This document shows positions 1-64,000 of a stretch of 64,000 nt of DNA, in pieces. Under the pieces are notes generated by a model. It had not been told where the DNA came from and did not search any database. It saw nothing but the letters and a program-made list of their open reading frames with translations. The stretch covers positions 48,863,495-48,927,494 of the forward strand of contig CM063510.1 in assembly GCA_032207245.1 (NCBI GenBank). The letters are read 5' to 3'. Made by a program: the position numbers and the translations under genes. The stretch's first letter is position 1, and each line of letters begins with the position of its first letter. Source of the DNA: Pardosa pseudoannulata (lineage: Eukaryota > Arthropoda > Arachnida > Araneae > Lycosidae).

Positions 1-1208
1 AGTTATACTAAAATAAATAAAACTCAGTCTCTCTGTATATACTCTGTAGCCATTGTTCGTAGAGCTCCAAAAGAAAGCGGAAGTTCATATTTATAAACAT
101 CATTTTTCTTGTTTTAAGAGTCATCATCTCGGTCTTATCTATGTAAGAATAACCGGAGGATACATCCCGCCCCTCTGACCCAAACACGTGAATAACCGAG
201 AAAGATTTGCCTATTTTTGATATGTTCATTGTAACATCGTCTAGGTCTATGTTTCACTGAACTAATGACCGAAAGATGGCGCTCTAGTTTATTGTTCTTC
301 AATCTGTTCTAATAAGACATCGTTAATAATATTAGGAATGTTTATTTTAATTATCATAATTAAAAATTAATTTACTTTTCTTTTCATTAATCTAGTTAAT
401 ACATTTATTTATTATGTTAACGTACACAGACAACCAAGAGGAAAACAAAAAACCTAAACGTCATTAATATTCAGTGGACATCGAATGCAAGAAGGCATTT
501 GCTAGTTTACATTTTGCTGGCGGTTACTTGTTATACTAGAGTACTCTTAATAGCCCACCAGTAAAATAGAGTATTAGATATAAAGATAGTAATTAGAATT
601 GTTGATTGAAAATAAATCATTGTTATAGTAAATTTAGTTACATTGTAAAAGGTTTCGTTAATAACCCTTAACTAATTTCAAAACTTGCATATAATTTTTA
701 AGAAAATAGGAAAGCTTAAACTTAATTTTGAGTATTGCATTTGAAAAAAAAGTTATGCTTTTTTATGGTTTTGCTTGCAATAATCAAATGACTGGAACTA
801 ATTTTAAACAAAAATAAGTTTCATGTGTTTATCTAGTGTCTTAAATTTATAATATTAAACTGCATTTTGCCTTTAGAAAAAGTTTAAGGGAAAGATAACT
901 TTTTTTAATATTAGTTTAATTTTGCCAGCTTAGTTTATTACATTCTGGGACAATATATACTGATCAAGAATACGGGAAGTCATTAAAATTTTTAATATTT
1001 GATTGATATATTTTAAGGGATTCTATGTCTTAATATTCGAAAAAGCATTTTGATTTTGTTCGAAAAATTTTATTGAAATTATTGCACTTTTAGTTCAATT
1101 TTAAATAGTTTTCTTATCACTCCTCCCACCTCCTTCCCCCTCTTTTTTTATTCCATATTTCGACAGTATGAGAAATATAGTTCCGGAGGATTTCGTTAAC
1201 CTTTTCGT
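1..1208. other. AT-rich upstream intergenic sequence
   Basis: No coding exon, RNA gene or clear repeat could be recognised here. A 73-codon open frame on the minus strand (8-229) has no recognisable motif and no supporting signal. The E-box CACGTG occurs at 185-190. The sequence becomes pyrimidine-rich near 1120-1150, just before the CpG-rich block that precedes exon 1. Confidence 0.6.
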
Positions 1209-1521
1209 TCATAGATGGCGGTAATGTCTATGAGACAGGTTTCGTCTACGAAGTTCCTGACGTGTAGCTGCGCGCCGTGATAAAAGTAAGCGAGGCCTAT
1301 CAGTCATTGAACCTAGCCCGAGTAACCAATTCCCTGGCTCTGGCTCTTTCGGCTCACAAGCAGTGTGCGCATCAAGCCGACAAGTCGGCCCCTCTTTTCT
1401 CTCTAGCCGCGGTTCCCTGCTTCTTGTGACATAACCGCGTGCTCTTCGGCTACATTTCACTCCGATCTTTTAGTTGTTTAATTTCTTCCTGAGTTCTTGC
1501 TTTGCATAGTGTGTTTCAAAT
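1209..1521 (+). promoter_or_regulatory. CpG-rich putative promoter / 5' UTR of the ABCG gene
   Basis: This block is clearly richer in G, C and CpG than the DNA around it and lies directly upstream of the first coding ATG. It contains a YY1/Pho-like motif (AGATGGCGGT, 1214-1223), a TATA-like GATAAAAG (1279-1286), an arthropod-type initiator TCAGTC (1300-1305) and a CCAAT box (1326-1330). The TATA-like to initiator spacing is shorter than usual, so the exact start site is uncertain. A TAG at 1507-1509, in frame with the ATG at 1522, shows that the reading frame cannot extend further upstream on this exon. The core promoter assignment is inference from position and composition. Confidence 0.45.
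1215..1280 (+). other. Possible upstream ORF (21 codons) in the 5' leader
   Basis: An ATG at 1215 opens a 21-codon frame (starting MAVMSM) that ends in TGA at 1278-1280, 241 nt before the main ATG. It would matter for translation only if transcription starts upstream of 1215. The TATA-like and initiator motifs downstream would exclude it. Function is not claimed. Confidence 0.15.
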
Positions 1522-58873
<57,352 letters not shown>

Positions 58874-61800
58874 TACCTCTAATTTTACCCAGTGTCATGT
58901 CATGTAACCACCGAAAAACCCTACCTTGTGCATGCACTTCAGTCAGGAACTTTACCAGACTCTACAATTAAAATATGCAGTAAACTGATTACCACAAGAG
59001 CTATCCATATTATAGAATGTTTTCAACTTTATATATACATATAAATATATATATATATTGTCAGTTTCCTCATATTTAAGATGTGCTGTAAGCCTCAGGA
59101 AGAATAAGACTGAAGTCCCGTGAAGGCACATGTGCATATTTTGTAGCTGGATAAGAGGTTCAAGATGCCAGCTTGTAACATTATGTTCACTAAGTGAACA
59201 AATATTATTTTTAGATGGAATGATTCTGTAGCCAATGTGATCATATATTTAACCTTCTGTGTGACTGCTGATGTACAGACCTCTAGAACAAAGTGAAATA
59301 GAAATGAATTTTATTGATGTAGAATCTGTACTTGTGTGCCAAATGATTTACATAAACACAGTAAGGCCCAAGATGAAAAGGACTGAGGGAAAAGTGACGT
59401 CCATTGTGATATTCAGAACAAAAACACAGACAAGTGTTTTTGAATACCATTTTTTTTTTTTTTGTATTGCATTCTAGATCTGTGTTTTTTTCCATTCAAC
59501 TTCATGCATTTCATTGAACTGTTGAAAAGTGTTCATCATTTGATGTTAAAAAGCATCTGATAGCATTGATGTCATACCAATGTTTTATAATGTTTTAGCT
59601 CATTCTTTACTTCTCTTATTCAGCAAACCTTGCCGAATTGAGTATTTCTAGTTCTAGAAATGCACCAAGGCCATAGTGAGATATTTTTTTGGGGGAGGGA
59701 CCAGTGAGGATTATGTTATTTCTAAAAAAATAGTCAAATACATTTACAGATACTGCTTGTTATAGTCTTAGAAGACAAATGATTTTCTTCTATTAATTGA
59801 TTAATCCAAGATTTAATAATTAAAAGGTAGTTTATATTCATCAAATTTTTATTTAAGACTATGCATATATACATATATATATACATACATAATTGTTTTG
59901 AGGAGATATGTCCTTTCTACCAGTGATCTCTGATAACACTAATAGAATGAAAGTTTTAATGATACATTTTTTAAAAAGAAGAGTAGAAATGTGAAATGCA
60001 TAATTTAGATAGATAAGGATAGATGAAATATGGAATAGAAGCACAGAAAAGCTTGTATGTAAAGTACAAATAAGAAAAAAAAATTCATTGTAATATTAAA
60101 ACTAAATTTTTACCTGGCTAATGTTCAGTCATTATTATGATTTATAACAGACCCTAAAATTCCTCTCCTTACCTATGGCCTTGCATTGCACTCCTTAATA
60201 TTAGATTATTTTCATCACATGTACTATGCATGTATTTCATATGAAACTACACTCATGCAATTTTGAAGTTCAAAATATCATTTTATATGTCATTCTTGCA
60301 CAACTTTCATTTTGAATATGTATTTTCATTATGCGAACAAGAGCCATATTTTATTTTTCCAAAATTTGAAATTTTCAAGAATTATATTGAAAGGAGTAAA
60401 GTATTTTATAAGTTTTGATTCCATATGCAACCATTCATGCATTGTATGCAAGATTAATTGCATTTTTCTTTCTAAGTCTTGTTCACTTTCCCCTTCCATC
60501 TAGGAACTTGTTTCAATGATTCCTTTTAAGTCAGTGAAAGATACTGTGTAATTTAAAGATATATTTTTGAGTTGAAGGTATAATTATAGCTATATCACTG
60601 CAGATGTAATGTCATTTTGATGTATGTTTAATGTTGTAAGAATACATGTGTGGTAAGTGTGTATGTTTATAATATATTTATATGTACCTGTCCTTTTATT
60701 GAAGTTTCAGAGCGCAAGTGCCTATGTAAGTGTAGTGTTTAATTTATATATAAAAAAAGTTATAGAGCTGTATAGCTTTAACTACTTTATATGCGCACTG
60801 GCTGCAATGTGTTACTGTTGGTAATGCAGTAAAAATGATGGTTAGAATCTTTCCTGTTATAGCTCATTGCATTTTATGCAATATATTTTTAATTTTCATG
60901 TTGATGGTAAATGAAATGAAAATCTTTTAAATATTGACAATGTTTATAAATATATATGAAGAATAGACTTTTAGCAGTGCTAAAAGTTGTCTCTTTTTAT
61001 TGAACCGGTGTGCTAATCTGTTAAATTTTCTAATTATTTAAAGTTCTTTTAAAAATTAAAAAGAATTTTTTAGAAATTTTCATTCATTTTCTAGACAAAG
61101 AGAGAAATTAGATGTAACAGTTTACTTTTTCAGAAAAATGTGTTACATTGTATATGTGTATGAGTGTCTTTAATTGATAAATATTATTATGAATGCTTTA
61201 ATTTAAATTTCTCACCAGTGAATTTATAACTCACTAGAAGTAAGTTTAAGATGTTTGCAGAAAATACTCTTTATTCCACACATTTAAATATTCATTAACT
61301 GCAAATTTTTATTATACAATAAAAACACACAATTTTAAATTATTAAATACTTATGTTTATTGATATGGATAACAAATTTATGCATCAGGCAATATTTATT
61401 TGAAATTTTTCTCTACTAATTGTATTAAGTTTTAATTCCTATAAAATACATATGCCAACAAATATGTGAACCATTAAAAAATAATCCAAGAGATTGGCGA
61501 TTAATTTTAGTTGTGTGTATGAGAATCGTATCTGTATAAATGACAGTTATAAATAAGTTTGCGCCATTATATTGATTATTCCATATATTTTATTTACTTA
61601 ATGTATTGTTTTGTACAATATATAGAATTTATTTTAGGATGATCATACCATCAACATGCTTCTTAAAACACATATTCATCATATTATTTGCTATTGAAAA
61701 TATGATAGAAATTTATTAAAAATTGTTCTACAACTTAATTTTTCTTCTTTTTTTAAAAAAATTAAAATTCAAAACACTATTTGTGAATAGAAACAGTCTC

Positions 61801-64000
61801 ATTTAAACTATATTAACGTTCCTAATATTGTGATATTAGCATTTGGGGTGCTAGCTGGGACTGTTATCTATTTATTTCCCCTAGTTTAGAATTTTTATTT
61901 GTTATTCTTTTGCGTTGCTGGATGTTTGTTTTTTTCTGATGAAGATTTAAAAGCATTGCGTATTCCTAATTGAAAATATACAATAGAAAAATAATATAAA
62001 TTTCTATCATTTATCCCTTGTGTCAGTAGAATGCAATAATATGTGTGCCTTGTGCCGTTTGATATACGTATGATCTCTTTGAATGAAAAGGTCTTTTATT
62101 TTTAGAAGCTTTTCTTGCACCATAAAGTTACTTTTGTGTATTTCCACTATTTAGTAATAACTCAACTTAACGCAGTTTCATTGAAAATAATAGTAGATTG
62201 CATTTCTACATTGAAAACTATACATATCTATACACAGAGAGAAAAAAATTCACAAAGCTGTTTGGAAGTATTTAAGCTGCTTTTTATATTGAAATTGTTT
62301 TTCTTATTGAATTATTGTCTTATTTGTTGTTTTTGTGTACCATGCTTTTAAGCATTATAAAAGTTGATTGTATCTGAATTGAAATTTAGTGAATATTTAA
62401 TTTATTTTATTTCATTTTTTTTTTTGGAAATGTTTGATTGCCTTCCATGTGTAATAGCACAGAAAAACAAATATGTAATGTTAAAAAATATTATTTGATT
62501 CTGTGTAAATTAATGTTGTTTTTAATTACTATTATTATTTATGATATGTTTGCATTAAACTAATTTTGCAAGCATTATTAAACTTATATATTTCATGGTT
62601 TGCTTTTAATAAGTTTTTACTCTATAAAATCAAAAGGAAACCCTATCATAAAATTTTTATCATAATTTTGTGTAGCTATTTGTGCAGAAAATTAATTTTT
62701 TAATCATTCTATGCAAATGAGCTATAATATGAAATTGTTTAAAATTTGTTGAAGATTATGACTTAATGTTGTTTATCTTTTGATATGATATTTTTTTATC
62801 AATCAATCTGAGTCAATTATTTTCAGTTTTACATTTTGCCTCTTTTCTATTAAATTTTTCACTATATACTGTTAAAAATTTTTTAATCTTAATTTGGATA
62901 CATATCCAAAAATTTTTCCATGTAAGAAGCATCATTTGAAATTTTATTAATAATGAATGGAAAACCAATTGTTACAAAATTATCCAAAATTTTTGGAATT
63001 GTAAACTGAAAATATATTCCTTTTTTGGAATTTCTTTTGTCATTTTACTATAGTGATTATAAGGTTGAATAAAATCATATTTGATTATAATTATTTAATC
63101 TTTTCTGTATGATGATTCTAAATGAAAATATATCTTATTAGTGAACATGTTTCATTGTACATAATTTTTTACAGAAATTGTACAGTTTGTGAGTTGATGT
63201 TTATCATTCAAGTTACAGTTCTATTTTATATTAGATTATTGTACTAAAATTATCATCGTAATCTCTCACTTTGAAATTGTTTAATATTTATATGTATGTG
63301 TAAAACTATTGTTTGCTTATTAGTTTAATTTTATATTTTATATTGTCATACTGAAAAAAAAATTTTTTGCATCGAGTTTGATTTCATTTTACATTTTTGA
63401 TTTGACCCTTGAATTTTTTTTACAAAATTTAAGCATAATTTTTCTATTGATTATATATTAATGGATTATATTCAATGTATTAATTTATTACTGTTATCTT
63501 TGCCTATAAATGCTCTTTAGTTAAGGCGAGAAATATGTGAGAGATGTTTTATTTATAAATTTCTGAACTCAATGAAAGAATTTTCAATTAAAAAGCAGTT
63601 AAAAGGTTTATCACCACACTGTAAAACATAATTTGAAAAGAGTTGAAGTAACTTAGTATTTTAAATTAATTCATAATTTGAAATTGTTTAGACATTCATT
63701 TTCCACTTTTCATATCTTATAAATACGCACAATGAGAAACTGTGATTCTTGTTTAAAGCTCCCTTTATTCCTTTACTTGATACTTGCCATCTTCTACTTG
63801 ACCAGAAATTCAGGTTAAAACAAAATCATTCTAATTAGTCCCATGTATCTAATCTGAAGAAAAAACAGTTGCTGACACATGCCTGTTGTAAATATTTTTC
63901 ACTTTCAAGTACACTGCAGGTGAAACGAATTAAATCATTATTTATTTATCAGAGAGAACATTTTTTTGTTTGACATAAATCATCTATGTACAAGAATAAT
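58874..64000 (+). other. 3' UTR and downstream AT-rich sequence
   Basis: No further coding exon is recognised after the stop at 58873. Candidate polyadenylation signals are ATTAAA at 58967-58972, AATAAA at 61318-61323 and AATAAA at 63068-63073; the used one cannot be told from sequence. A near-perfect hairpin (10-bp stem, one-base loop) is at 60967-60987. Small TA tracts occur near 59030 and 59870. The stretch from 61300 on is very AT-rich and nothing else is seen. Confidence 0.55.

Noticed and set aside
1209..1460. 83-codon minus-strand open frame in the CpG-rich block
   Set aside because: Its arginine-rich composition is explained by GC-rich promoter DNA. No motif, start context or splice partner was found.

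Overview
The window is AT-rich metazoan nuclear DNA holding one long, multi-exon protein-coding gene on the + strand. By joining exons with matching phases and GT-AG splice sites I obtain a complete reading frame of 15 coding exons. It runs from an ATG at 1522 to a TAG at 58873, 2220 nt in all, giving a 739-residue half-size ABC transporter of subfamily G (white/ABCG type). The long introns, dense microsatellites, tRNA-derived SINEs, hAT-like short elements and protein type suggest an invertebrate. An arthropod (perhaps chelicerate) is my best guess, but a mollusc is not excluded.

Layout: 1-1208 is AT-rich upstream sequence. 1209-1616 is a CpG-rich block with the probable promoter or 5' UTR and coding exon 1. 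Intron 1 (1617-26004, 24.4 kb) holds TA/TG/TC microsatellites, two tRNA-like SINE copies and an inverted SINE fragment, a hAT-like MITE, a 32-bp palindrome, a cluster of transcription-factor-like sites near 6.33-6.47 kb, and a GC-rich, exon-like islet near 20.2 kb. Exons 2 and 3 (26.0 and 27.2 kb) carry the start of the nucleotide-binding domain, with Walker A split across their junction. Intron 3 (13.6 kb) contains further repeats, a foldback element, two divergent tandem duplications and GC-rich islands. Exon 4 (40.9 kb) is isolated between long introns. Intron 4 (9.4 kb) holds a second copy of the foldback element and another tandem duplication. Exons 5-15 (50.4-58.9 kb) are closely spaced and encode the ABC signature, Walker B, the H-loop, an unusually long cysteine-containing linker and six membrane segments. 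58.9-64 kb is AT-rich 3' UTR or downstream sequence.

I found no second convincing protein gene, RNA gene, CRISPR array or other multi-gene system. The observations most worth checking are: a sharp change in CpG content between exons 1-4 and exons 5-15, which looks like a methylated gene-body domain with a boundary near 50.35 kb; an apparent excess of CACGTG E-boxes, including two exact 10-bp palindromes, confined to the first 49 kb; two CxxC pairs in the transporter linker; and several undescribed-looking repeat families with two or three copies inside this one locus.
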